A stretch of DNA of 64,000 nt, taken from contig NZ_LR701574.1 of NCBI RefSeq assembly GCF_902498805.1, positions 1 to 64,000 on the forward strand. Reading direction: 5' to 3'. Every line of letters starts with the position of its first letter. Position 1 is the stretch's first letter. Source of the DNA: Imperialibacter sp. EC-SDR9. GTDB lineage: Bacteria; Bacteroidota; Bacteroidia; Cytophagales; Cyclobacteriaceae. The position numbers and the translations under genes were made by a program. Under the pieces are notes generated by a model. That model was not told where the DNA came from. It worked only from the letters and a program-made list of their open reading frames with translations, and searched no databases. Of the stretch, positions 34,501 to 42,837 are shown in pieces.

Positions 34501-37185
34501 TCACAAACCTACCAAAATAAAAGGAGCCCAGTAGTACGGATCCTTGTAATTTTCAGAGTTGAGCAGGCTTAATTTTGCCTTTCGAAGGTCGTCGGCAAAC
34601 AGGTTATTGTCAGAATGATAAAGGTGTTGCTTATAAAACTCGATCATCAGGGATGCGGTTGATGCATCGGCCACCTGCCACAGGGAAACGATCAGGTTTT
34701 TGGCTCCGGCGTACATCAGTGCTCTGCTCAAGCCAATAATGCCTTCACCACGGGTAACCTTGCCAAGACCCGTTTCGCAAGCAGACAGGTTGACCAAATC
34801 GGCATTGATACCGAGGCTGTAAATCTCTCCGGAGTACAGGCTGCCGTCTTCATTGTTTCCTGGCGAAAGAAATATCCTGGAAAGCTCCGGCTTTGCTTCA
34901 TTCACCATGCCATGGGTGGCGAAGTGCAAAAACTTGTACTGCCCCAGTTCATCCGACTTAATGAAGCTCTCCGAAGCGGAAGCACTCAACATAAGGTTTG
35001 CCTTCTGATCGGATCCGGTAAATAGAAACTTGATCTCCTTCACTTCTTTTTCCGTGTCTGGCAGCGTCTGCATGACCACTTCGTTCTTTTCGAAGGAAAG
35101 CGGTGCTGATAGTAAAATACCATTCCCGGTGCTGGATGACTTACTGGCGATTCGTTCCGCAAGGAGTGTAGCTGAGTAGTCATACGAAATGACTTTTTCA
35201 CTTATGAGGTAGTTGATGCTGCCGTCTTTGCTTCGACCTGTCACCAGCGACTCGAAAGGTACAGCGCTAATCGGGCCATCGGGAAGTACAACAAGCGAGC
35301 TGATGGAGGCCGACAGTTTGGGTATAAGTTGTTCGTACAGCGCTTCAGATGCCTTTTGGAACACCTCCTGCTGCCTGTACTTAATGGCGTTCCTCAGGCC
35401 AATAATGTTCCTGGCGAAATCAGGGTCTTTCTTGATTGTGGTGGCATTAAGCCGGTTGCTAGTTACCAGAAAGACATACACATTCTCTTCGCCTATGAAA
35501 TAGGAGAGGATACCTTGATTCTCACTCAAAAGTGGTTGTAGTGTTTCAACTGATGCCAGGGTATTGCTGTATTTGAGCTTGAAGTATTCCGGGTACTGAT
35601 CTTCCAGCTTTTCAATAAAGCTTCTCAGGGCGGACTCAAAGGTGAATAGTTCTGCCTCCAGCTCTTCTTCTTTTTCAGCGGAAATAGAGCCTCCTGCAAG
35701 CTTTTGTTCAATAAAAATAATTTGATCCTTCAGGCTGTCTTCCAGCGCTAGCTCCTCGTCAGGGATGCCAGCGAAGTGCTTCGCTTTGGCATCGTTGATG
35801 GCGTCGAGAAGTACCGCCGACTTGCTTCTTTCGCAGAAATTGAAGGCAAGCTTTTGGTAGTATTGTTTCTTAAATGTTCTTTCGCTCAGGTAGAGCGCAG
35901 TACTAATGCCATTTTCATACACTTCATAGGCAACCGCACCAAGGCGGAGCTTGTCAGCCTCGTTTAACCGAATCTGTCGAATGCCGGTGATCAATTCATC
36001 ACAGGCAACGTAGGCAGCAAGGGCTCCGTCAATGTCCCGGAGCTTCAGCGTTTTTTCGAAATGGAGCGCCTCCATATTCTTGGCCTTTGACTGCAGTGAC
36101 GAAAGAAGGATGTCGGCGTTATAGTAGTCTCTCAGCTCAGGCAGGTCGTAAATGGTCTGATAATCCTGGGAGTAGAGATTCGCATAAATGGACTTTTGAA
36201 AGCTTTCCACAGCCAACTCAAACTTATTCTGCTTTTGGTAAATTGAGCCGATAAGAAAATAGGTGTTAGCTATTTCCGGATGTTTCTCCCCATAGAGATG
36301 TTGGTACATCTGCAGCGCTGCTCCCTGGAATGCCAGTGCCTCTTCAAGTGCTCCCTTCATCTCAGTCACACGGCCTTTGTTGCTGGTGGTAAAGGCCTTA
36401 TTGGGGTGGTCACCAGAGTAGGTGGCATTCCAAATAGTCATTACCTGATCGAGGTAAGCTATGGCCTTGTCGTAGCTTCCCTGGTTAGCAGTGGCGAAAG
36501 CCAGGTTACTGTATCCGCTGGCTACTTTGGGGTGGTTGTCACCTAGATTGTCTTTGTAAATGGCCAGTGCCTTGTTAAAATAGTCGACAGCGAAGGAGGG
36601 CAGGTCTTGCAAATAAATAAGCCCGATGTTGTTGTAGGAATCTGCAAGCAACACAGCCTTGCCTGCGCCCGCCGATTGACGAATGCTTAGTGCCTTTTCG
36701 TGGTATTGCAGGGCCAGTTCCCGGTTGCCGTTGTTCCAGTACACCACACCCAGGTCGTTGTAGCATTTTGCTTGCTCAAGGCTATTGGCAGGCAGTAACT
36801 TTTCCGCCTTAAGAAGCTCTTCCAGCGCAAGGTCGTTTCTTCCTGATCTGAGGTAAATATCGCCGAGGATATTCAGGGAGATGGCGCTGAGGTCGCCAGA
36901 CCCCTTAATAATCTCCGCCAACTCGTCGCTCTGAACAATGGCCTGAGCCCACTGTGGCTCGCCCATGGCCAGTTGGCATTCCGCCATGCGAAGCTGGCAA
37001 AGTGCAGCCTGTTCTTTTTGGTTGGCTTTGAGAAAACTGGCGGAGGCTTCTTCGAAATGATCGTAGGCCTCAGCGTAGTTAGCCTTGATTTGCTCGTTTT
37101 CTGCTTGCTCCAGCAAAGACTCCTGTGCCTGGCTAGTAATGGAGATAGACAGAAAAAGCCAGAAAAATAGGTTGATTTGTTTCAT
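34501..37185 (-). CDS. secreted TPR-CHAT protease-like protein
   Basis: 894 residues. A signal peptide (about 1-20, ending ITSQAQ) sends it out of the cytoplasm. Residues about 20-360 are TPR repeats (YNDLGVVYWNNGNRELALQYHEKAL, SGYSNLAFATANQGSYDKAIAYLDQV and others). A helical linker (about 380-560) follows, and the C-terminal 330 residues form a CHAT domain, a caspase-like fold. The catalytic pair is present: His758 in HFATHG and Cys803 in LSACETGLG. The end (DPYYWAPFILVGL) is typical. The ATG directly abuts the stop codon of the upstream outer-membrane barrel gene, so the two are translationally coupled. Substrate unknown; a protease at the envelope is inferred. Confidence 0.9.
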   Translation of the reverse strand: MKQINLFFWLFLSISITSQAQESLLEQAENEQIKANYAEAYDHFEEASASFLKANQKEQAALCQLRMAECQLAMGEPQWAQAIVQSDELAEIIKGSGDLSAISLNILGDIYLRSGRNDLALEELLKAEKLLPANSLEQAKCYNDLGVVYWNNGNRELALQYHEKALSIRQSAGAGKAVLLADSYNNIGLIYLQDLPSFAVDYFNKALAIYKDNLGDNHPKVASGYSNLAFATANQGSYDKAIAYLDQVMTIWNATYSGDHPNKAFTTSNKGRVTEMKGALEEALAFQGAALQMYQHLYGEKHPEIANTYFLIGSIYQKQNKFELAVESFQKSIYANLYSQDYQTIYDLPELRDYYNADILLSSLQSKAKNMEALHFEKTLKLRDIDGALAAYVACDELITGIRQIRLNEADKLRLGAVAYEVYENGISTALYLSERTFKKQYYQKLAFNFCERSKSAVLLDAINDAKAKHFAGIPDEELALEDSLKDQIIFIEQKLAGGSISAEKEEELEAELFTFESALRSFIEKLEDQYPEYFKLKYSNTLASVETLQPLLSENQGILSYFIGEENVYVFLVTSNRLNATTIKKDPDFARNIIGLRNAIKYRQQEVFQKASEALYEQLIPKLSASISSLVVLPDGPISAVPFESLVTGRSKDGSINYLISEKVISYDYSATLLAERIASKSSSTGNGILLSAPLSFEKNEVVMQTLPDTEKEVKEIKFLFTGSDQKANLMLSASASESFIKSDELGQYKFLHFATHGMVNEAKPELSRIFLSPGNNEDGSLYSGEIYSLGINADLVNLSACETGLGKVTRGEGIIGLSRALMYAGAKNLIVSLWQVADASTASLMIEFYKQHLYHSDNNLFADDLRKAKLSLLNSENYKDPYYWAPFILVGL

Positions 37186-38136
37186 TTAGAATTTATAAAT
37201 GAATGAAACATTGTTGACAAACTCTCTCGACAGCCCGTCAGGGTTAGTAGGTCGTTTCACCAGCCGGAAACCATTGATTACTTTGAGGCCAAGTCTTGTG
37301 TTGAATTGATAGCCTCCGCTGATCAGCAGCGTTAGCGCAAGACCCTCCGAACCATCAATGATTTTGTCTTTGTAGCCAACCACCTGATCACCTTCCAGCA
37401 CTGGTATGTTAATTACGTCTTTATTGATCCTGTAAATTGGCAAAAGCCCTGTGCTGAAGTTGAAATTTGTAAACCTGAAGTTGCGCTCCACCCTGAACAT
37501 GATATCCGTTCCTCTCACTAAAGACCTGGCTTGCGTGTATTCCAGTGCTTTTTTTTCCAGCGGATCACCAATCCAATCGCTCCAGAGAAAGGTGCTATTG
37601 ATATCACCAAAAGGCCGTTGAATACCAGTTGCCAGCAGCCATTTGGATGTAATGAAGGAAATACCAGCCACAGCGTCGTAGGTACCAAGTCCTGTTTGGT
37701 TATACATAGGCAACGATTGCCCCTCGGCATTTTTAATATTGGCATCCCCCGTGGGGATTTTGGAGCCCACTGTTGCGTTTACCTGAAACGCTTCCCTGTT
37801 GACGATGTTCCGGGTTAAGCTGACACTCAAATCGCCAATTCCGTTGGTATTGGCCAGCGCACCGTCGACGAAAACATAAGGCACTTTCAATTGAACAGTA
37901 GTTTTGCTGTTGAGACCTACATTCACATCGGCCACATAGTTGTAGACCACGTCTTTGAACCTTGTCAGACCGACATAGTGGGTGAACTCTATCGACCGCA
38001 GTTTAACCTGAATACGGCTATTGTAGCCTTGATCAGGTTTCATAGCACCCATGGTACAAAAGCCAGCGTCGCTACAGCCCTGTGACCAACTTAAGCGGGT
38101 GATAAGTAAGGAAAAAAATAAAAGTTTGTACTTCAT
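37186..38136 (-). CDS. outer-membrane barrel protein, CSDAGFC family, copy A
   Basis: 316 residues. Signal peptide (about 1-18, ending SWSQ), then the unusual mature start GCSDAGFCTMGAMKPDQG, then beta strands alternating through to a terminal Phe (NNVSFIYKF). The two cysteines (Cys21 and Cys27 region) at the mature N-terminus could form a disulfide or bind a ligand. By eye it is about two-thirds identical to copy B upstream. No general family name is known to me. It abuts the CHAT gene with no gap, so a functional link is likely. Confidence 0.82.
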   Translation of the reverse strand: MKYKLLFFSLLITRLSWSQGCSDAGFCTMGAMKPDQGYNSRIQVKLRSIEFTHYVGLTRFKDVVYNYVADVNVGLNSKTTVQLKVPYVFVDGALANTNGIGDLSVSLTRNIVNREAFQVNATVGSKIPTGDANIKNAEGQSLPMYNQTGLGTYDAVAGISFITSKWLLATGIQRPFGDINSTFLWSDWIGDPLEKKALEYTQARSLVRGTDIMFRVERNFRFTNFNFSTGLLPIYRINKDVINIPVLEGDQVVGYKDKIIDGSEGLALTLLISGGYQFNTRLGLKVINGFRLVKRPTNPDGLSREFVNNVSFIYKF

Positions 38137-38181
38137 AGAATAAATGGTTATTTCTACGAATCGCTTCGGTGAACTAATATG

Positions 38182-38205
38182 AAAAAAATATCCGTATTAT
38201 CGGAT
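38182..38205 (-). terminator. weak stem-loop with T run between the two barrel genes
   Basis: ATCCG/CGGAT arms (38190-38205) with a six-base loop, followed on the minus strand by ATTTTTTT. The 5-bp stem is short, so it may only attenuate transcription from copy B into copy A. Confidence 0.35.
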
Positions 38206-38352
38206 TGACCAAAGTTCAAATGTAACGCTTTTGACTTGATCTTCTAAAAGAAAAATGAGAGTAACACGGGTTCTTGAGATAGATTGGAGTGCATTGAAAG
38301 CCGTTTCCGTGACTGGTAAGGGCTTGTTTGCCAGATAGTAGACGACGTTCAA

Positions 38353-39309
38353 TCAAAATTTGTAGACCAGGGAAATATTATTGACAAGCTCCCTCGACAA
38401 TCCATCGGCGTTTTTGAATCTTTGTTTCAACCTGAAGCCGTTGATCACTTTTATACCCAGCCTGCTGTTGAATTCGTATCCTCCGCTGATTATCAGAGTC
38501 AGGGCCAGACCTGTCGATTCAGTCACTATATGATCGTAGTATTTGATGAAGTTTCCTTCTGAGTCGAGCTTTGGTAATCTGATGACATCGGCTGTGAGCC
38601 TGTAAATAGGTAACAAGCCTGTGCTGAAATTGAAATTGGTGAACCGGAAATTGCGCTCTACCCTAAACATGACATCTGTCCCTCTCACCAGGGCTCTGGC
38701 TTGTGTGTATTCGTTGGCTTTGCTTTCAAGCGGGCTTCCATCCCAATCGCTCCACAGAAACTCATTGCTGTTTTCTCCAAACGGCTTTTGGATGCCGGTG
38801 GCTATCAACCATTTTGAGTTGATAAAGGAAATACCAGCGATAGCATCGTAGCTGCCGAGTCCGGTTTGGTTGTACATCGGGAGCGATAGTCCTTCCGCTG
38901 TTTTTATATTTGAGTTACCAGTGGGAAGCTTTGTGCCGATGGTGGCATTTACCTGATAGCCTTCCTTCTCAACAATATTTCTGGTTAAACTCAGGCTTAA
39001 GTCCCCAAGGCCGGCAGTGGTGGCAAGGGCGCCGTCGACCCGCACGTAAGGTAGTTTCATTTGAAGGGTAGTTCTGCCATTCATTCCGATATTGACCTCC
39101 GGAACGTAGTTGTAGATCACATCGCCAAATTTGGTGAAACCAACGTAGTGGGTTAGCTCGACAGATCTGAGCTTTATCTGAATCCTTCTATTGTAGCCCT
39201 GATCTGGTCTCATGGCTCCCATGGTACAGAAGCCTGCATCGCTGCAACCTTGGGCCCAGCTTAGTGAGGCGAGGCAAATGAAAACTATCGATAGAAAATA
39301 TTTCGCCAT
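38353..39309 (-). CDS. outer-membrane barrel protein, CSDAGFC family, copy B
   Basis: 318 residues, tandem paralogue of copy A: signal peptide ending LSWAQ, identical GCSDAGFCTMGAM start apart from one Lys/Arg exchange just after, and long identical stretches such as RVERNFRFTNFNFSTGLLPIYR in the barrel. The most variable parts are around residues 180-200 and 235-255, which are probably surface loops. It is first in the minus-strand series copy B, copy A, CHAT. A 216-bp gap separates the two barrels. Confidence 0.82.
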   Translation of the reverse strand: MAKYFLSIVFICLASLSWAQGCSDAGFCTMGAMRPDQGYNRRIQIKLRSVELTHYVGFTKFGDVIYNYVPEVNIGMNGRTTLQMKLPYVRVDGALATTAGLGDLSLSLTRNIVEKEGYQVNATIGTKLPTGNSNIKTAEGLSLPMYNQTGLGSYDAIAGISFINSKWLIATGIQKPFGENSNEFLWSDWDGSPLESKANEYTQARALVRGTDVMFRVERNFRFTNFNFSTGLLPIYRLTADVIRLPKLDSEGNFIKYYDHIVTESTGLALTLIISGGYEFNSRLGIKVINGFRLKQRFKNADGLSRELVNNISLVYKF

Positions 39310-39460
39310 TGGTAGGTACTCAAGGAAGTGCCCGTGTTTTGAGCGATCCGTATTTTGTTTACGAAGTCAAACTAGCCTATAATAAGCAGTCAGCCAATTT
39401 GAAGGTGAAAGAAGAAAGTGATTTGTATCGCTGGCGACATTCATCACAAAGAACATTCAT

Positions 39461-40207
39461 TCAACTTCCCCTCAAGTAGGCGTTGGGCACATTCAAAGGT
39501 TTATAGTCGATGCCGTGAGCCTTTTGGAGTAGCCTGGTCACAATGGCCGCAGTAGTGGCCTCGTTTCTGTGCATTTGAGGAAGGAGGCCCATCATAGCGT
39601 AGCTGATCGGATTGACAGAGGGAATGAGGGTTTCCCAGGGGTAACCTCTCCCCCAAATAATGCCAGACACAGTAATTTGCAGGTCAGCGCCATTATCCAG
39701 GCAAAAGTTGAGCATATCAACTGACTGATTATTGTTTTGATTCACTGTGTGGAATATGGGAGTCTGCCCGCCAAAACCGTGCGTATCCACTCCGGCTTTT
39801 GCGTTGATATCAGCTCCATTCTCAATCAACACTGTTGCACATGCCACATGATTGAACTCTGCGCAGATATGAAGAAGGGTTACTTCAAAAAGGGGCGTAT
39901 AGGCGCATCTCAAACTATACTGCTGGGAAATCAATGCAGGATTGGTCTTTAACTGGTTGGCAAGTGCCTCTACATCATCTAAGAGCACGGCCAACAAGAC
40001 CTTGTCTTCAAACTCCAGCCCCGCATCAACAAAAGCCTTTACGCAAGCTTTGAACCGGGGACTTCTGGTATACTCACTGGTGAGCTCGTAGATAAGCGAT
40101 TCATCCTGGAAAAGGTCATTTGGGTTGACTCCTTCTTGAAAGCACTTTTTGATGCCTTCAACGGAATGGAGTTCAATTTGGGTGATGATGTCCTTTAAGG
40201 GGTTCAT
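39461..40207 (-). CDS. ankyrin-repeat protein
   Basis: 248 residues from ATG 40207, which overlaps the stop codon of the methyltransferase by one base (TAATG). An upstream in-frame start inside the methyltransferase gene is ignored. Ankyrin repeats are recognisable around residues 110-190 (TLLHICAEFNHVACATVLIENGADINAKAG; GQTPIFHTVNQNNNQSVDMLNFCLDNGADLQ). No signal peptide; cytoplasmic protein-binding role is likely. Similar repeat proteins are common in Bacteroidota with no assigned function. Coupling with the methyltransferase suggests joint expression, but no pathway is evident. Confidence 0.8.
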   Translation of the reverse strand: MNPLKDIITQIELHSVEGIKKCFQEGVNPNDLFQDESLIYELTSEYTRSPRFKACVKAFVDAGLEFEDKVLLAVLLDDVEALANQLKTNPALISQQYSLRCAYTPLFEVTLLHICAEFNHVACATVLIENGADINAKAGVDTHGFGGQTPIFHTVNQNNNQSVDMLNFCLDNGADLQITVSGIIWGRGYPWETLIPSVNPISYAMMGLLPQMHRNEATTAAIVTRLLQKAHGIDYKPLNVPNAYLRGS

Positions 40208-40812
40208 TATGAGTGGTTTAATGTTCTTTGGGCAATCAAGTAAACATGCTTCTGGGGATGTTGATCCAACTCCAGATGCATACATAGGCAACCGCTTTCG
40301 GCGATCACTCTTAAGTTTTCAGTGATACCTATTGTGCTGTAGTAGAAAGTGTCGTTTCTCCATTGGTTTTCGTGCTCGCCATAGTCGTTACCAAATGAAT
40401 AGATAAGTATACCATCGTGGTTCAACATCCCGCAAAGTTTGGAGATTACGAGCGCCTGTGATTTGAACGGCAGGTGAAATATGCTGTCCCAGGCAACAAT
40501 AAAGTCGAATTTGGAGGGCGACTGCCACTTGCAAATGTCATCGTTAATAAAATTAACCTCCGGGTGATTGGCCCTGGCAATTTCAATCATTCGGGTCGAC
40601 ACGTCTAGCCCGGTTATACTGAATCCGCTGGCAATCAATTCTTTCGTTATTCTTCCGCCACTGCCGCAGCCCACGTCGAGAGCACTTCCTTTGTTTTGGC
40701 AATAGCTGATGGCCCTCTTGATTTGTTCCACACCATAGTGCGAGGTAAGGTGCCCTTCATGCCACCATTGGGCAATTTTATCATATTTTGTGCCTAACAA
40801 CTTGGGATCCAT
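40207..40812 (-). CDS. class I SAM-dependent methyltransferase
   Basis: 201 residues. SAM-binding motif I is ALDVGCGSGGRIT (about 43-55), followed by motif II-like ITGLDVSTRMIEIAR (acidic residue binding ribose) and FDFIVAWDSIFHLP. The acceptor cannot be deduced; the fold matches small-molecule methyltransferases. The ankyrin gene overlaps its stop codon by one base. Confidence 0.88.
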   Translation of the reverse strand: MDPKLLGTKYDKIAQWWHEGHLTSHYGVEQIKRAISYCQNKGSALDVGCGSGGRITKELIASGFSITGLDVSTRMIEIARANHPEVNFINDDICKWQSPSKFDFIVAWDSIFHLPFKSQALVISKLCGMLNHDGILIYSFGNDYGEHENQWRNDTFYYSTIGITENLRVIAESGCLCMHLELDQHPQKHVYLIAQRTLNHS

Positions 40813-40923
40813 ATTAGCTGCTGTTTCAGAAAATCTGCATGGTGAAGTGAGAAATGTGAAGTAACTAATTTATTAAAAATGATGCAGAGCGAAGAACATA
40901 AAGTTTTTCCCAAAAACTTATCG

Positions 40924-41036
40924 TAATTTTGTGCCACAAGCGAACCATTTCCGTTCGCTTCGTCTTTTTGAGGGACGTCCTCAGAGACTTAATCGATGTA
41001 AAAGTCAGGCTTTGAACCTGGCGAAAGACACACTTA
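40924..41036 (+). promoter_or_regulatory. mnmA leader: candidate -7 box and hairpin
   Basis: TAATTTTG (40924-40931) matches TAnnTTTG. Just downstream an 8-bp perfect hairpin AAGCGAAC/GTTCGCTT (40938-40945, 40953-40960) is followed by CGTCTTTTTG. A GGACGTCC palindrome comes next. It could be an attenuator in the mnmA leader or a chance structure. Confidence 0.45.
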
Positions 41037-42155
41037 ATGAGTAAACACGGAAGAGTACTGGTGGCCATGAGCGGTGGTATTGACAGCTCCCTGGCAGCCG
41101 TGATGCTTCATGAGCAAGGCTATGAAGTCATCGGAATGACAATGAAAACCTGGGACTATGCGTCCGCAGGCAGCTCCAAAAAGGAGACAGGCTGTTGCAG
41201 CCTCGATTCCATCAACGACGCACGTAATATTGCCGTCAACCTGGGTTTCCCTCACTACATCCTGGACATCCGCAGTGAGTTTGGCGACTATGTGATCGAC
41301 AATTTCACCACCGAATACCTGGCAGGTCGCACACCCAATCCATGCGTATTGTGCAACACGCACATCAAATGGGAGGCGCTGCTGAGACGAGCCGACAAGC
41401 TGGATTGCCAGTTTATCGCCACCGGCCACTACGCAAAGGTGAGGCAGGAGAATGATCGTTATATTATTTCCAAAGGAAAGGACGAAAACAAAGACCAGTC
41501 ATATGCTTTGTGGGGAGTGGGACAGGAGAGCCTGAGCCGCACGATGTTTCCACTTGGGCACCTGCGCAAGCCTGAAATAAGGGAAATGGCCAGTGAAAGA
41601 GGTTTTATAGACCTTGTGAACAAATCTGAGTCATACGAAATCTGCTTTATCCCCGACAATGACTACCGTGGCTTCCTAAAAAGGAGGGTGGAAGGCCTTG
41701 AGGAGCAAGTCGACGGTGGTGAGTTTGTGCTGGAAGACGGCACGGTGCTGGGTAAGCACAAGGGCTATCCTTTCTACACCATCGGTCAGAGGAAAGGCCT
41801 GGGTATTACTTTGGGGTATCCGGTTTATGTGACCGAAATTCAAAAAGAGAAGAACAGAGTCGTGCTGGGCACCTTTGACGAACTGTCCAGAGACGGCATG
41901 TACGTGAAAGGCCTCAACATGATGAAATACACTGACCTTACCGGCCAGCGTTTGGATACTATTACCAAAGTGCGTTACAATGACGACGGTGCACCAGCCG
42001 TCATTGAGCAGGTAGGCGACACCATGAAGGTGTTCTTCGGCAACGGAGTCAACGCTATTGCCCCAGGGCAGGCGGCGGTTTTCTACGAAGGCGACGACGT
42101 AATAGGTGGTGGCTGGATTCAGTCAAGTTTCAGACAACATGCCAAGGCTGTTTAA
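41037..42155 (+). CDS. mnmA: tRNA-specific 2-thiouridylase
   Basis: 372 residues, full length. It puts sulfur on U34 of Lys, Glu and Gln tRNAs. PP-loop SGGIDSS (12-18) activates the base with ATP; the catalytic cysteines are Cys103 (NPCVLCN) and Cys203 (SYEICFIPD). The GGEFV..GTVLGKHKGYPFYTIGQRKGLG segment is the central domain. The gene opens a plus-strand series; a lipoprotein gene overlaps its 3' end by 17 bases. Confidence 0.96.
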   Translation: MSKHGRVLVAMSGGIDSSLAAVMLHEQGYEVIGMTMKTWDYASAGSSKKETGCCSLDSINDARNIAVNLGFPHYILDIRSEFGDYVIDNFTTEYLAGRTPNPCVLCNTHIKWEALLRRADKLDCQFIATGHYAKVRQENDRYIISKGKDENKDQSYALWGVGQESLSRTMFPLGHLRKPEIREMASERGFIDLVNKSESYEICFIPDNDYRGFLKRRVEGLEEQVDGGEFVLEDGTVLGKHKGYPFYTIGQRKGLGITLGYPVYVTEIQKEKNRVVLGTFDELSRDGMYVKGLNMMKYTDLTGQRLDTITKVRYNDDGAPAVIEQVGDTMKVFFGNGVNAIAPGQAAVFYEGDDVIGGGWIQSSFRQHAKAV

Positions 42156-42837
42156 AATACCGACACTATGGGTTCTCCTGATCGCTTCAATGAGCTGTCA
42201 GGAGGAAACCATTGTGCCAGACACTTCCAGGCTGGGTGCCGACTTTTTCCCAATGGAAAAGGGCCTTTTCTGGGAATATGAGGTCGAACTTACTACCTAC
42301 AACCTGCTCGACTCCATGCCTTCCCACTACTTTCTCAGGGAAGTGGTAGCGGACACTTTCACCGATTTATCAGGCAGCCTGAGCTACAGGCTGGAGCGGT
42401 TTAGCCGGGAAACAGCCGAAGTTGACTGGCAACTCGACTCTGTCTGGACGGCAAGACTTTCTCCTACTCAGGCGGTTCGTATTGAAAATAATGTACCCTT
42501 TATCAAGCTGACTTTTCCATTGGCTGAAGGCAAAGAGTGGAATGGTAATGCATTGAACAACAGGGGAGAAGAGTCCTATCAGGTGAGTGGGCTTGGGGCG
42601 GCCCTTGAGGTGGGAGACACCACATTCGAAAACACGCTCACAATCCTTCAGCGAGAAGTGCTGGACACTATTGTCTTCCAGGATGTGAGAAGAGAGTACT
42701 TTGCCAAGGAGATTGGATTGGTGAAAAAAGAATTTATTCAGCTAAATTACTGCAGTACAGAGGAGTGCTTTGGTCAGAAGATCATAGATTCTGGCCGGAA
42801 ATTATATATGGAACTTGTTGCACATGGTAAAGAGTAG
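42139..42837 (+). CDS. lipoprotein of unknown function
   Basis: 232 residues from ATG 42139. The N-terminus MPRLFKIPTLWVLLIASMSC is a lipoprotein signal with Cys20 as lipid anchor. The rest is a soluble beta-rich domain beginning after FFPMEKGLFWEYEVEL, resembling lipoproteins that follow or precede secreted peptidases in Bacteroidota. It overlaps mnmA upstream (17 bases) and the S8 peptidase downstream (14 bases), so the three are translationally coupled. No family assigned. Confidence 0.78.
   Translation: MPRLFKIPTLWVLLIASMSCQEETIVPDTSRLGADFFPMEKGLFWEYEVELTTYNLLDSMPSHYFLREVVADTFTDLSGSLSYRLERFSRETAEVDWQLDSVWTARLSPTQAVRIENNVPFIKLTFPLAEGKEWNGNALNNRGEESYQVSGLGAALEVGDTTFENTLTILQREVLDTIVFQDVRREYFAKEIGLVKKEFIQLNYCSTEECFGQKIIDSGRKLYMELVAHGKE

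Noticed and set aside
34501-37185. Reading the TPR-CHAT gene as part of a type III-E CRISPR (Craspase) system
   Set aside because: It has a secretion signal and no Cas7-11 or CRISPR array is near.
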